DNA of 64,000 bases, from positions 62,001 through 126,000 of the forward strand of contig JAVEXO010000001.1 of the NCBI GenBank assembly GCA_034003955.1. The letters run 5' to 3'. The notes under the pieces are model-generated. The model was given only the letters and a program-made list of their open reading frames with translations. It made no database searches and was not told the DNA's origin. The stretch is from SZUA-370 sp034003955. GTDB lineage: Bacteria > Spirochaetota > Spirochaetia > Treponematales > UBA12059. A program made the translations under genes and the position numbers. Numbering within the stretch: position 1 is the stretch's first letter; every line of letters starts with the position of its first letter. Shown here one piece after another: positions 43,373 to 51,835 of the stretch.

Positions 43373-44812
43373 GTGAAAACAGGATCAAAACGGTTTGATG
43401 TCTGCATCATAGGAGCCGGCGTCTGCGGCGCCAATATAGCGCGTCGCCTGTCAGCCTACGAGCTCGATGTTGTCCTGGTAGACAAGGAAGCAGACGTCTC
43501 ATTCGGCACCTCCAAGGCTAATTCCGGCATAGTCCATGGCGGCTTCCATCATAACAAGAAGCACCTCAAGGCCAGGCTGGAGCTGCAGGGCGCGATGATG
43601 TTCGACCGCCTACAGCAGGAGCTTGACTTCCCGTTCAGGCGCTGCGGCATAGTCGTGGCGGCCATGCACGAGGATGAGATGCGGGCTATTGAGCAGCTGT
43701 ACATGCAAGGCGTAGACAACGGCGTCATAGGCATAGAGATGTGCTCCCGAGAACGCATGCTTGAACTGGAACCAAAGCTTAATCCCGATACCTTAGGGGG
43801 CCTGTGGGTCCCTGGCGGTGGCATCATAGAGCCGTACCGCTTCGTCTTTGCCCTCGTGGAGAGTGCGCAGAAAAACGGGGTGGAGATACTCACCGGGTTC
43901 AAGGTTGAACACGCCGTTCGCGCGGGCGACGAGTGGACGGTGAGGGCCGCCGACGGGCGCTCCGTGAAGGCACGCTATGTTGTTAACGCCGGTGGGCTCT
44001 ACGCCGACGACGTCTCCAGGGTATTTGGCGCAGAGGACTTCGAGATAAAGCCTAGAAAGGGCGAATACTACCTCCTCGACCGCCTTACCAAGGCCAGGCC
44101 CGATCGCGTCATCTTCCCCGTGCCTACGAGCGTCTCCAAGGGCATGCTCGTCATTCCTACGGTGGAAGGTACCGTCCTCATAGGTCCTACCGCCGAGGCC
44201 ATAGACGACAAGGCTAATCTAGCTACTACCCGTGACCAGCTCGAGAAAATTCTGTCTTCTGCGCGGACCATGGTGCCTTCGATTTCTGAGTACGATGTCA
44301 TAACGAGCTTCGCAGGCCTCCGCCCGACGCTCGACGAGGACTTCTACATAGCTCCCTCGGCCAAGGTTCCGGCGTTTATACAGGTAGCCGGCATCCAGTC
44401 TCCCGGCCTCACGGCGAGCCCGGCAATAGGGGAGTACGTCAAGGATCTCCTCAAGAAGGAGGGCTTAAGGCTGTCAGAGAAGCCTGATTATGATCCATTC
44501 GTCGGCAAGCGACCCCACGTCAAGGATCTGACGCCCTTTGAGGTAGACGAGCTGGCCAAGGCCGACCCGAGCTATGCCAACATGGTCTGCCGCTGTGAGA
44601 AGGTCTCGGAGGCGGAGATAGTCGCGGCTATCAAGGCCGGGCATACCACGCTCGATGGTATCAAGTACTTTACCCGCGCTCAGATGGGTCGCTGCCAGGG
44701 CGGTTTCTGTACCTACAAGATACTACAGATAATAATGCGAGAGACAGGACTCTCGTGGGACGCAATTACCAAGAATGGTGGCCACAGCCACATACTCAAG
44801 GACGCGTTATGA
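43373..44812 (+). CDS. GlpA-like FAD dehydrogenase with 2Fe-2S (BFD-like) domain
   Basis: The 479-residue protein begins at GTG with AAGGGGG upstream. Residues 1-360 are a DAO-type FAD oxidoreductase (CIIGAGVCGANIARRLS; SGIVHGGFHH; VNAGGLYADDVSRVFG; ITSFAGLRPTLDEDF), related to anaerobic glycerol-3-phosphate dehydrogenase GlpA and L-2-hydroxyglutarate oxidases. Residues about 400-460 carry a BFD-like [2Fe-2S] domain with four Cys (MVCRCEKVSEAEI and GRCQGGFCTYK). It would oxidise glycerol-3-phosphate or a similar 2-hydroxy compound and pass electrons to the next gene product. The stop overlaps the next start as ATGA. Confidence 0.85.
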   Translation: MKTGSKRFDVCIIGAGVCGANIARRLSAYELDVVLVDKEADVSFGTSKANSGIVHGGFHHNKKHLKARLELQGAMMFDRLQQELDFPFRRCGIVVAAMHEDEMRAIEQLYMQGVDNGVIGIEMCSRERMLELEPKLNPDTLGGLWVPGGGIIEPYRFVFALVESAQKNGVEILTGFKVEHAVRAGDEWTVRAADGRSVKARYVVNAGGLYADDVSRVFGAEDFEIKPRKGEYYLLDRLTKARPDRVIFPVPTSVSKGMLVIPTVEGTVLIGPTAEAIDDKANLATTRDQLEKILSSARTMVPSISEYDVITSFAGLRPTLDEDFYIAPSAKVPAFIQVAGIQSPGLTASPAIGEYVKDLLKKEGLRLSEKPDYDPFVGKRPHVKDLTPFEVDELAKADPSYANMVCRCEKVSEAEIVAAIKAGHTTLDGIKYFTRAQMGRCQGGFCTYKILQIIMRETGLSWDAITKNGGHSHILKDAL

Positions 44813-46065
44813 AAGAGCTTAGCTTTGACTCGGTAGTCATAGGCGGAGGGGCTGCTGGCATGGCCGCCGCCCTGGAGCTGGATAAGGCAGGTTTCTCCTG
44901 CGCCATCGTGGAGAGGGAAGAGTCTTTAGGCGGTATCCTCACCCAGTGCATCCATAACGGCTTTGGCCTCATTGAGTTCAACGAGGAGCTGTCTGGCCCC
45001 GAGTTTGCCGAGAAGATAGAGGAGCGTTTAGCCGGTACCGGCATCAGGTCATTTACCGGCGCTACGGTTATGGAAATGGACGTCTCAGGAGAGCTAAAGA
45101 GCCTGTACTGCTATTCAGGCATGCATGGCGTCATACGGATAAGCTCCCGGGCCGTGGTGCTGGCCATGGGCTGCAGGGAGCGCAACCGAGGCAACATCCG
45201 CATCCCCGGTGACAGACCCGCCGGTGTCTACACGGCCGGGCTCGCCCAACGCCTTGTAAACATAGAAGGCCTCGTGCCGGGCAAGGATATAGTCATCATA
45301 GGCTCTGGAGACATAGGGCTGATCATGGCACGCCGCATGAGCTGGGTGGGCTGCAAGGTCCATGCCGTCGTGGAGATACTGCCCTACCCCTCGGGTCTGA
45401 CGCGCAACATAGTCCAGTGCCTCCACGACTTTGGCATACCGCTGTACCTGTCTCACCTCACGACAAACATCATAGGCAAGGACAGGGTCGAGGGCGTGGA
45501 AATAACACCGATAGAGAATGGTGCCATGCAGCACGACAAGGCCTTTACCATTCCCTGCGATACCGTTCTTCTGTCTGTAGGCCTCGTGCCAGAGAACGAG
45601 CTTTCAAAGATGGCCGGCGTCGAGCTCAATGCCATGACCAATGGGCCCAATGTCGACTCCATGCTTATGACAAACGTTCCTGGCGTCTTTGCCTGCGGTA
45701 ACGTCCTGCACGTGCATGACCTGGTAGACTACGTGGTGGAGGAGGCCCGCCGTGCAGGTGCCCACACGGCCCGCTGGCTCAAGGGAGAAAGGCCCAAGGC
45801 AGAGGCCAGGGTAAAGGCAGGCTCCAACGTCCGCTACTCGGCCCCTGGCCGCGTCGACATACACGCCGTAAACAAGCTGTACTTAAGGACGCTCATAGTC
45901 AAGAATGATGCGACCCTTGAGGTAAAGGTGAATAACAGGGTCGTCAAGAGCGTCAAGAAGAATCATATCCAGCCCTCGGAGATGATAGCCCTGGAATTGG
46001 GCCCTAAGGATCTGGAGACGGCATCTGGCTCCCCCGAGCCTGTCGTTGAGATTTTAATCACCTGA
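44809..46065 (+). CDS. NAD(FAD)-dependent dehydrogenase, partner of GlpA-like protein
   Basis: A 418-residue pyridine nucleotide-disulfide oxidoreductase-like flavoprotein without the redox CxxC: FAD site VVIGGGAAGMAAALELDKAG, GILTQCIHNGFG, second nucleotide site IVIIGSGDIGLIMARRM, and GVFACGNVLHVHDLVDYVV. It is coupled to the upstream gene by an ATGA overlap. This two-flavoprotein plus DUF1667 arrangement occurs in Clostridia, Thermotogales and spirochaetes, often near glpK; it is taken to be an anaerobic glycerol-3-phosphate dehydrogenase system. No glpK or glpF is in this window. Confidence 0.85.
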   Translation: MKELSFDSVVIGGGAAGMAAALELDKAGFSCAIVEREESLGGILTQCIHNGFGLIEFNEELSGPEFAEKIEERLAGTGIRSFTGATVMEMDVSGELKSLYCYSGMHGVIRISSRAVVLAMGCRERNRGNIRIPGDRPAGVYTAGLAQRLVNIEGLVPGKDIVIIGSGDIGLIMARRMSWVGCKVHAVVEILPYPSGLTRNIVQCLHDFGIPLYLSHLTTNIIGKDRVEGVEITPIENGAMQHDKAFTIPCDTVLLSVGLVPENELSKMAGVELNAMTNGPNVDSMLMTNVPGVFACGNVLHVHDLVDYVVEEARRAGAHTARWLKGERPKAEARVKAGSNVRYSAPGRVDIHAVNKLYLRTLIVKNDATLEVKVNNRVVKSVKKNHIQPSEMIALELGPKDLETASGSPEPVVEILIT

Positions 46066-46093
46066 TGGCTACTCGGGATCTAAGGAGACTTTG

Positions 46094-46474
46094 ATGAGCG
46101 AAGAACTTATATGCATAACCTGCCCCCTGGGCTGCCATCTTTCTATAGACAAGCAGGATGATGGCAGCCTGGCCGTGACGGGTAATCGCTGCCCGCGTGG
46201 CGTGAAATACGCCAACGAGGAACTTCTGGCGCCTAAGCGCGTCGTCAGCGCCACCGCTTCTATAGCACTGGCAGCCGACTCTGCCCACGCTATCGGCGAG
46301 ATATCCCGGCTGCCGGTGCGTAGCACGGGCGCCTACCCCAAGGCGGATGTGCCCGAGCTTCTAGAAGCCATCTACAAGCTCAAGGTGGGCTTGCCTGTCA
46401 AGCGCGGCGACGTTCTCATACACGACTTTAAGGGCAGCGGTGTCGATGTCATAGCGACGAGGAGCCTCGGGTAA
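46094..46474 (+). CDS. DUF1667 protein
   Basis: The 126-residue product has the DUF1667 signature: an N-terminal four-Cys site (CITCPLGCHL with CxxC, later NRCPRGVKYA) probably holding Fe-S or zinc, and a beta-rich C-terminal part (LPVRSTGAYPK, VGLPVKRGDVL). It is the third and last gene of the GlpA-like cluster and by position an electron-transfer subunit. ATG 46094 has AAGGAG 6 bases upstream. Confidence 0.88.
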   Translation: MSEELICITCPLGCHLSIDKQDDGSLAVTGNRCPRGVKYANEELLAPKRVVSATASIALAADSAHAIGEISRLPVRSTGAYPKADVPELLEAIYKLKVGLPVKRGDVLIHDFKGSGVDVIATRSLG

Positions 46475-46513
46475 AAAACGCAACCGTAGACTACTTTACC
46501 TGTCTAAATACAT

Positions 46514-46531
46514 GCGTCTCATTGGAGACGC
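46514..46531 (+). terminator. Short hairpin after the GlpA-like operon
   Basis: GCGTCTC-ATTG-GAGACGC, a 7-bp stem with a 4-base loop, lies 40 bases after the DUF1667 stop and 31 bases before the next gene's start. There is no T-tract. Confidence 0.45.
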
Positions 46532-46561
46532 CTCATTACAATGAACAGCGTGGAGCTTTTA

Positions 46562-46903
46562 ATGGAAAATGGCATAACGGCGGCTTCAAAGGTGATCATC
46601 TCGGTAATACCAATAGTCGGTATCGTCATGGGCGCCGTTGTCGTCTTCTTTTATATCCTGTGGAATCATCGGGAAAAGATGCTGATGATAGAGAAAGGCT
46701 CGTACTCACCGGGGCCATTCGATCTGTATACCTTTAGTCTCCTGTCTGGAATACTCCTTGTCGCGGTGGGTCTTACCTTGACGACCGTGTTCATCGTCGC
46801 AGCCTCGACAGGATATACCCTGCTAGGCGGCCTCATCCCGCTGTCTGTTGGCGTAGGCTTCCTGGCTTTCTATACGCTAGGCGCCAAACACCGCTCTGCA
46901 TGA
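46562..46903 (+). CDS. Small membrane protein coupled to ECF sigma factor
   Basis: The 113-residue product has three hydrophobic segments (about 9-33, 60-78 and 85-105) with a basic loop (WNHREKMLMIEKGS) between the first two. This loop resembles the DUF6249-type small membrane proteins often found with sigma factors. ATG 46562 has GGAG 7 bases upstream; an ATG at 46541 is less likely. The stop overlaps the sigma factor start (ATGA), so it belongs to the sigma/anti-sigma operon and may take part in signal sensing. Confidence 0.72.
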   Translation: MENGITAASKVIISVIPIVGIVMGAVVVFFYILWNHREKMLMIEKGSYSPGPFDLYTFSLLSGILLVAVGLTLTTVFIVAASTGYTLLGGLIPLSVGVGFLAFYTLGAKHRSA

Positions 46904-47457
46904 TTCTGGCCGAATCAGAAGCGGCTGACGAGGACATAATCGCCAAGGTGCTGGACGGAGATACCGATGCATTCTCTGCCTTGGTACGGCGCTACCAGAA
47001 GAGGATTCTGAGGCTTGGATACGGTTTCTTCAAGGATTCAGACGAGGCCGAGGACTTCGCACAGGACGTATTCCTCAAGGCCTTCGTCGCCCTGGCCGGT
47101 TTCAAGGGGCGTTCCAGCTTCTCTACCTGGCTAACGAGGATTGCATACAACACCGGCATCAATGCAAAACGTAAGGCTGGACGCTATGAACCCATGGATT
47201 CCGATCCTGTCGATGTGAAGTCGCTGTCTCCAGAGGATGCTCATATCCGCGCGGAGACAGCCATAGCCCTCAGGAAGGCCATGGCTAGCCTACCTGAGAA
47301 ATATGCCGTATGTCTTGAGCTGTACTTCAAGGAATGCCTCAAGTATGAGGATATTGGAGAGGTTACCGGGTTCCCGGTAAATACTATAAAGTCGCACGTG
47401 TTCAGGGCCAAGCGCGACCTACGTAAGGCCTTAGCCTCAGAGGAGGGAACGATATGA
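46900..47457 (+). CDS. ECF-family RNA polymerase sigma factor
   Basis: A 185-residue sigma-70 factor with region 2 (DAFSALVRRYQKRILRLGYGFFKDSDEAEDFAQDVFLKAF) and region 4 (about 120-180, YAVCLELYFKECLKYEDIGEVTGFPVNTIKSHVFRAKRDLRKAL), joined by a short linker. No region 1 or 3, as usual for the ECF group. It overlaps both neighbours by 4 bases, and the downstream product is its likely anti-sigma factor. A candidate target is hsp20, whose gene is convergent, but no matching promoter could be identified. Confidence 0.94.
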   Translation: MILAESEAADEDIIAKVLDGDTDAFSALVRRYQKRILRLGYGFFKDSDEAEDFAQDVFLKAFVALAGFKGRSSFSTWLTRIAYNTGINAKRKAGRYEPMDSDPVDVKSLSPEDAHIRAETAIALRKAMASLPEKYAVCLELYFKECLKYEDIGEVTGFPVNTIKSHVFRAKRDLRKALASEEGTI

Positions 47458-47918
47458 CCTGCCAACGATTCTTGGCTCAGTTAGATGCACTCGACAATGA
47501 GGCCATGGGCATAGACATGATAGCACACGCCCGCTCCTGCCAGGTTTGTGCTCATGAGTACGAGATCCTCAGGGCCGCCCTCGAGCTCTACCAGCTGCCT
47601 GATAGGGTAGGATCCACCGATCTGGTGCCTGGTATCATGGCCCAGCTTCAATACCTGAGCCCCCCAAGACGGGCCATATCTATGCGCAACTGGGTTCTGT
47701 CGGGTTTCATAATCCTCGTCTCTATCATCATCGTTCCTATGCTGTCTGATTTTAGAGCCTTGAGGTCGGTCTATGGTGCCGGGTTTACCCTGCCTCTGGC
47801 CCTCATGTTTGGGGTGCTCGTCACGCTCTACGCCGGTATATTCGTCATGAGCCACCTTGATGATTTTTCGCGTCGTCTCAAGGACTACCAGAACAATCAG
47901 GCAACCAGGGTGGCCTAG
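47454..47918 (+). CDS. Anti-sigma factor with zinc-finger motif
   Basis: The 154-residue product has an N-terminal anti-sigma domain with a zinc-binding HARSCQVC (HxxxCxxC) motif at residues 25-32 and an upstream Cys3, and membrane helices at about 82-100 and 110-130. It likely holds the ECF sigma factor at the membrane. Its start overlaps the sigma factor stop as ATGA. Its stop overlaps the stop of the convergent hsp20 gene by 4 bases. Confidence 0.85.
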   Translation: MTCQRFLAQLDALDNEAMGIDMIAHARSCQVCAHEYEILRAALELYQLPDRVGSTDLVPGIMAQLQYLSPPRRAISMRNWVLSGFIILVSIIIVPMLSDFRALRSVYGAGFTLPLALMFGVLVTLYAGIFVMSHLDDFSRRLKDYQNNQATRVA

Positions 47919-48409
47919 TCGCCTTCCTTTATTATCTCAATCTTGATGCCTTCGTTGGGTTCGTCTGATTCTTTAGGGGGAACGGAAACGCGCAGTATGC
48001 CGTTCCTGAAAATGGCCTTGACGGCTGTTTGGTCAAATTTTTCGGCAGGGACGTAGTATTTCTGTTTGTCGATGTCCTTGAGCTTGAGTCTACGTTTGAA
48101 GTATCGGACACCTTCCTCCGGGGAGGCTTCGAGGCCTATCCTGGCAGAGAAGACCATGTAGTCACCCTGGAATGAGAGGCTTATGTCCTTCTCGTCGAAA
48201 CCAGCCAGGGCAAACTCAAAGATCATGGACCTGTCTTGTGTGAGGAATATGTTCATGGGCGGGTAAGAGAAGCTGGGGTACCAGTCGGATGTATCGTCCT
48301 GACCACCGGGCCCGTAGTTGTCCTTCATCTGGTCGCCGAAGCTCTTGGCTGCATCAAAAATTTCATCGAGCATCGAACCGATGTCGACATACATGCGGTT
48401 ACCTTTCAT
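47915..48409 (-). CDS. Small heat shock protein, Hsp20 family
   Basis: A 164-residue alpha-crystallin-type chaperone. The ACD begins around residue 52 (NIFLTQDRSMIFEFALAGFDEKDISLSFQGDYMVFSA) and the C-terminal strand has ILRVSVPP in the position of the I-x-I/V motif. Two in-frame starts fit: ATG 48409 (AAAGGGG upstream) and ATG 48394 (AAAGG upstream). It would prevent aggregation of unfolded cytoplasmic proteins. The 3' end overlaps that of the anti-sigma gene, so transcripts from both strands could interfere. Confidence 0.88.
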   Translation of the reverse strand: MKGNRMYVDIGSMLDEIFDAAKSFGDQMKDNYGPGGQDDTSDWYPSFSYPPMNIFLTQDRSMIFEFALAGFDEKDISLSFQGDYMVFSARIGLEASPEEGVRYFKRRLKLKDIDKQKYYVPAEKFDQTAVKAIFRNGILRVSVPPKESDEPNEGIKIEIIKEGD

Positions 48410-48510
48410 ACGATTTCCCCTTTAAGGCGATATCAAATGCCCCTCCGTACGGAGCGAGCCATGGTTAACCCAAGGGCGTTCACCCGTACTAAACAATACG
48501 GATGCTCTGA

Positions 48511-48550
48511 TAAAAAAGCAAGTCCGGACTCTCCTTTAGGAAAGTCCGGA
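48511..48550 (-). terminator. Intrinsic terminator of the 5'-nucleotidase gene
   Basis: On the minus strand GTCCGGACTT (about 48551-48542) pairs with AGTCCGGAC (48529-48521), loop of about 12 bases, followed by TTGCTTTTTTA. A second hairpin, GTTAAGC/GCTTAAC, lies at 48558-48575 just after the stop codon. Confidence 0.75.
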
Positions 48551-48597
48551 CCATAGGCGTTAAGCATGCGCTTAACGTCCCACTGCTGTTGCGGGTA

Positions 48598-50478
48598 TTA
48601 CTTCTTGGGTGGGTACATCATCGGGTAGGAGTTGATCCTGCCGGCAGCGGCCCAGTCCTCAGGAATGACCTTCCAGTTGTTGTCTGTCTTGACTTCGATC
48701 GGTCCTGTCTGCTTCTCAAACCACTTGAGCATGTAGAAACGCAGATCCTTGGTGGTGCTGGAGGTAACGAGCTTTAGTTTTTGTAGATCCTCGGCGGGGA
48801 GGCCGACACCCTTGGTTAGATGTGCGCCACCACCAGATGCACGGTAGGAGTTGATGGCTACCGAGTATGTCTTGGTCAGTTCGAACGGAGAGCCATCGCT
48901 CATCGAGATGACCTTTATTCGGGAACCCATGGGCTTGGATACGTCAACCGTGTAGTTGATGCCTGCAAGGGCATCGTAGTTATACGGCCTGGTGATAGTG
49001 TCATAGCTATCGTAGCGGGCGTTATAAACGTATGTACCGTCCTTGTTCTTGGCAAAGGCGATGAGTGAGTCTTGGGGGCCTGTCATGGTGGCAAACTGAC
49101 TGCCGTAGTTGAATTCCATGAACTTGATGATCTGCTCGCCGGTAAGGTTCATCGTGTACATGAAGTTTTCATACTTGTACAGGCTGAACATGTCGCGAAC
49201 CTTGATGGTACCGTCAGCCGTGGTAGGCAGGTAGGCATACTGGTCGAGTGGGGCGGCTATCGATATCTGGGCAGGCTTGAGACCCATGGTCGGGTCGGCG
49301 CAGAGCTCGAGCTGGATACGGTTTATAAGGTCTACGAAGGCGGAGTCGCCGAACATGGCCTCGTCGCTCTTGATGGAACCAATCATCTTGCCAATGGGGC
49401 GCTCTACCCAGGCCATGAGCTCCGCCTTGGCGGGCTCGAACTTGGCAAGGAAGGCGGCGTCTGCGGCCACGCCCTTCATGGATACGAGTGAGCCGTTTGT
49501 GGCCTTCTTCCAGGCTTTGGCTTCCTTGTCCCAGGTCAGGCTGACGTTGACGACGGCTACGTTCTGAGCTCCGGCGAGTGCACCATATATCGGGACGTTC
49601 TTTCCGGAGGGGCTCTTTACAGCGACGTCCTTGGTTTTGGTCTCGGGGTTATAGCCAAGACCTTCCCATCCTGAGTGATCGTGTCCCACGAAGATGATGT
49701 CGAAGCCTTCTACCTGCTCGGCTACGAGCTGGCTGGCGCTCTCGTTCTTCGGTGTATCTCTGGTCTGGCCACCATAGGTGTAGTCGACGCCGGCGTGGAA
49801 GAGGCCGATGAGCAGGTCCGGCTTCTCCTTCTCCTGGATGATTGGAACCCATTTCTTGGCTGTCTCTACCATGCCAAGAATGTCCATGCCTTCCCAGAAT
49901 GCCTTGGGCAGCTGTTCGGTGATCTTAGGCTCAATCATGCCCAGGATTGCTATCTTGACGCCCTGACGGGTTACGATGGCGTACGGAGGGAAATAGGGCT
50001 CGTCGGTGCCTTCCTTGTTTATGTTGGCACAAATCATCGGTGCCTTGACTTCCTTGGCAAGCTTGTCATAGACGGCATGTCCTGCCTCTATGTCATGGTT
50101 GCCAATGGTAGCCACATCGTACTCCAGGTAGTTGAGCACATCGCCCCAGATATGTGGAACATTGGTCTTCTCAAAGTTGTAGTAGTATACGGTCGGTTGG
50201 CCTTGGAGCACGTCACCGTCGTCCATCAAGACAACTTCTCCGCCCTTGGCCCGTTCCTGGGCCACGAGTGTGGCTACCTGGGCCATAGACGTATCGAGGG
50301 TCCTGCCGGTTATGAAATCGTAGGGGAATATGGCCCCGTGGATATCGGTGGTCTCTATGAATGTGATAGTAAGCGGAGTCTCGGCAAACTTTTCAAAGGG
50401 GTGGGCGCACGAAGCGATCGAAAAAACAATCGCCAATGCCGCTATCACCGCAAAAAACGTTCCGAACGACTTTCTCAT
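48598..50478 (-). CDS. 5'-nucleotidase / 2',3'-cyclic phosphodiesterase lipoprotein
   Basis: The 626-residue product starts with a lipoprotein signal peptide (KSFGTFFAVIAALAIVFSIASC, lipobox IASC). The N-terminal metallophosphoesterase domain has TDIHGAIFPYD, MDDGDVLQG, IGNHDIEAG, GLFHAGVDYT and FVGHDHSG, all metal ligands intact. The C-terminal 5'-nucleotidase domain includes FSLYKYENFMYTMNLTGEQI and NSYRASGGGAHL. It would scavenge extracytoplasmic nucleotides or 2',3'-cyclic nucleotides. AAGGAGG stands 5 bases before the ATG and a strong terminator follows. Confidence 0.93.
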   Translation of the reverse strand: MRKSFGTFFAVIAALAIVFSIASCAHPFEKFAETPLTITFIETTDIHGAIFPYDFITGRTLDTSMAQVATLVAQERAKGGEVVLMDDGDVLQGQPTVYYYNFEKTNVPHIWGDVLNYLEYDVATIGNHDIEAGHAVYDKLAKEVKAPMICANINKEGTDEPYFPPYAIVTRQGVKIAILGMIEPKITEQLPKAFWEGMDILGMVETAKKWVPIIQEKEKPDLLIGLFHAGVDYTYGGQTRDTPKNESASQLVAEQVEGFDIIFVGHDHSGWEGLGYNPETKTKDVAVKSPSGKNVPIYGALAGAQNVAVVNVSLTWDKEAKAWKKATNGSLVSMKGVAADAAFLAKFEPAKAELMAWVERPIGKMIGSIKSDEAMFGDSAFVDLINRIQLELCADPTMGLKPAQISIAAPLDQYAYLPTTADGTIKVRDMFSLYKYENFMYTMNLTGEQIIKFMEFNYGSQFATMTGPQDSLIAFAKNKDGTYVYNARYDSYDTITRPYNYDALAGINYTVDVSKPMGSRIKVISMSDGSPFELTKTYSVAINSYRASGGGAHLTKGVGLPAEDLQKLKLVTSSTTKDLRFYMLKWFEKQTGPIEVKTDNNWKVIPEDWAAAGRINSYPMMYPPKK

Positions 50479-50589
50479 TGGTTCCTCCTTAACATGTTTC
50501 CTTCATTACAATGGAAGGGGTATTAAGTATATACCCTTAATCGGTTTCAAGGAAGGAGAAAGAAAAAATCCTATCAGAAAAGATGGTTG

Positions 50590-51117
50590 CTATAGATGGT
50601 TCGCGCTATCCAGGCTTTTAACCATGGCCGCGGCCTTCTCTTTTTCATCGGGTAGGTCTAGCTCGTCACAGACATCGCGCAGGTTAAACCATGCATCACG
50701 ATACCCAGGCCGCGCCTGTATGGCTCGCTCGAAGTACCATTTGGCCTCGTCGAATTGTGATCGGGCGAACATGACGACTCCCAGGTTGTTGGCGGCCTCG
50801 GGATGGTTTGGATCGAGCTTGAGTGCACGGCGATACCAATCCTCTGCTTCTCTTGCCCTTCCAAGGTCGAACAGGGCTAGCCCCATGTTGCAGAGGAGAT
50901 CGGCATTAGACTGCCCTAGGTCTAAGGCTTCTTCGAAGGCCTTTAATGCATCATGGCAACGGCCTTCGCGCAGGCGTGCCAGGCCCAGGTTGAATGCCAG
51001 CTCTGGTGATGCAGGATCCTTCCGCCTGGCGGCCAGGAATGCCTCTGCCGCCTTCTCGTTGTGACCCGACTCAAGATAGCGTATGCCATCATTAACATGG
51101 GTATGTACATCGTCCAT
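50590..51117 (-). CDS. Tetratricopeptide repeat protein
   Basis: The 175-residue protein is made of four consecutive TPR units from residue 5 to about 160: GIRYLESGHNEKAAEAFLAA, LGLARLREGRCHDALKAFEEAL, MGLALFDLGRAREAEDWYRRAL and LGVVMFARSQFDEAKWYFERAI, each followed by the Pro/Asn turn of the fold. There is no signal peptide, so it is a cytoplasmic protein-binding scaffold. The partner is unknown. It lies 32 bases downstream of the membrane-protein gene at 51150-51698 and may be cotranscribed with it. Confidence 0.88.
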   Translation of the reverse strand: MDDVHTHVNDGIRYLESGHNEKAAEAFLAARRKDPASPELAFNLGLARLREGRCHDALKAFEEALDLGQSNADLLCNMGLALFDLGRAREAEDWYRRALKLDPNHPEAANNLGVVMFARSQFDEAKWYFERAIQARPGYRDAWFNLRDVCDELDLPDEKEKAAAMVKSLDSANHL

Positions 51118-51149
51118 ATCCTAAACATAATGCCTAGCGCGCGTTAAAG

Positions 51150-51698
51150 CTATAAGCCGAGTAGTTTTGGTAGATATATTCCAGCTACGATCAATCCTCC
51201 GGCAGGCAGTACGCCCAATACGATGGCGTCAATTACCGGTCCAGCCTTTTTCATGCCTGATAATGCATTGGCAAGGAATATGGCTATAATGCCGGCAGTG
51301 AGGTTCAAGGCGTCGTAGGAGAGGAATGGAGCGCGATGTGCCAAATTATAGAGCCAGCGCATGAATCCTATGTCGAGCGCTATGGAGAAATAGAGGAAGC
51401 TGAGGGCGTAGCCTATGAGCACCGGCGTATAGCGCTGGTCCGACCCAAAGAAGATGCGCAGGAATAGTACTACATAAAAATAAATGACCAAGGCTATGGG
51501 TGATCCCCACCATCCAAGCCTGGTCGATAGCAGCTCCTGGAGCTGCGGCAGCTTGAACATGGCGAGGACAGGAGGGGCAAGGAGAGCGAAGGCCAGCCAG
51601 CCTATGATGTTGAATATCTTCTGTCTTGTCTTGCCACCAGGACCCGTGCCTCCGCGTGTCACGGGGATATCCTGCTCTGGATTCTTTGTATCGCTCAT
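51150..51698 (-). CDS. Membrane protein, unrecognised
   Basis: The 182-residue protein has a hydrophilic N-terminus (about 1-28) with a Gly-rich TRGGTGPGGK segment and four to five hydrophobic helices (about 29-50, 62-85, 92-112, 128-145 and 155-178). AAAGGA precedes the ATG at 51698. It is cotranscribed with the TPR gene downstream. The layout is that of a small integral membrane protein without charged motifs in the helices. I recognise no family. Confidence 0.68.
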   Translation of the reverse strand: MSDTKNPEQDIPVTRGGTGPGGKTRQKIFNIIGWLAFALLAPPVLAMFKLPQLQELLSTRLGWWGSPIALVIYFYVVLFLRIFFGSDQRYTPVLIGYALSFLYFSIALDIGFMRWLYNLAHRAPFLSYDALNLTAGIIAIFLANALSGMKKAGPVIDAIVLGVLPAGGLIVAGIYLPKLLGL

Positions 51699-51835
51699 GC
51701 TACGTCCTTTCCATGGCGCTCAGGCTCCCTAATGGCCAACACGGAAGCCAGCCTTGAATATACAACTATGAAGACAGACATACAAAGGCTCCTTAAGCCT
51801 GGTATGCGCCGTTCGTCTCTACGATTCGTAGAGAG

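Noticed and set aside
49675..50526. 283-codon plus-strand ORF
   Set aside because: Antisense to the 5'-nucleotidase gene, whose signal peptide and metal motifs are intact.
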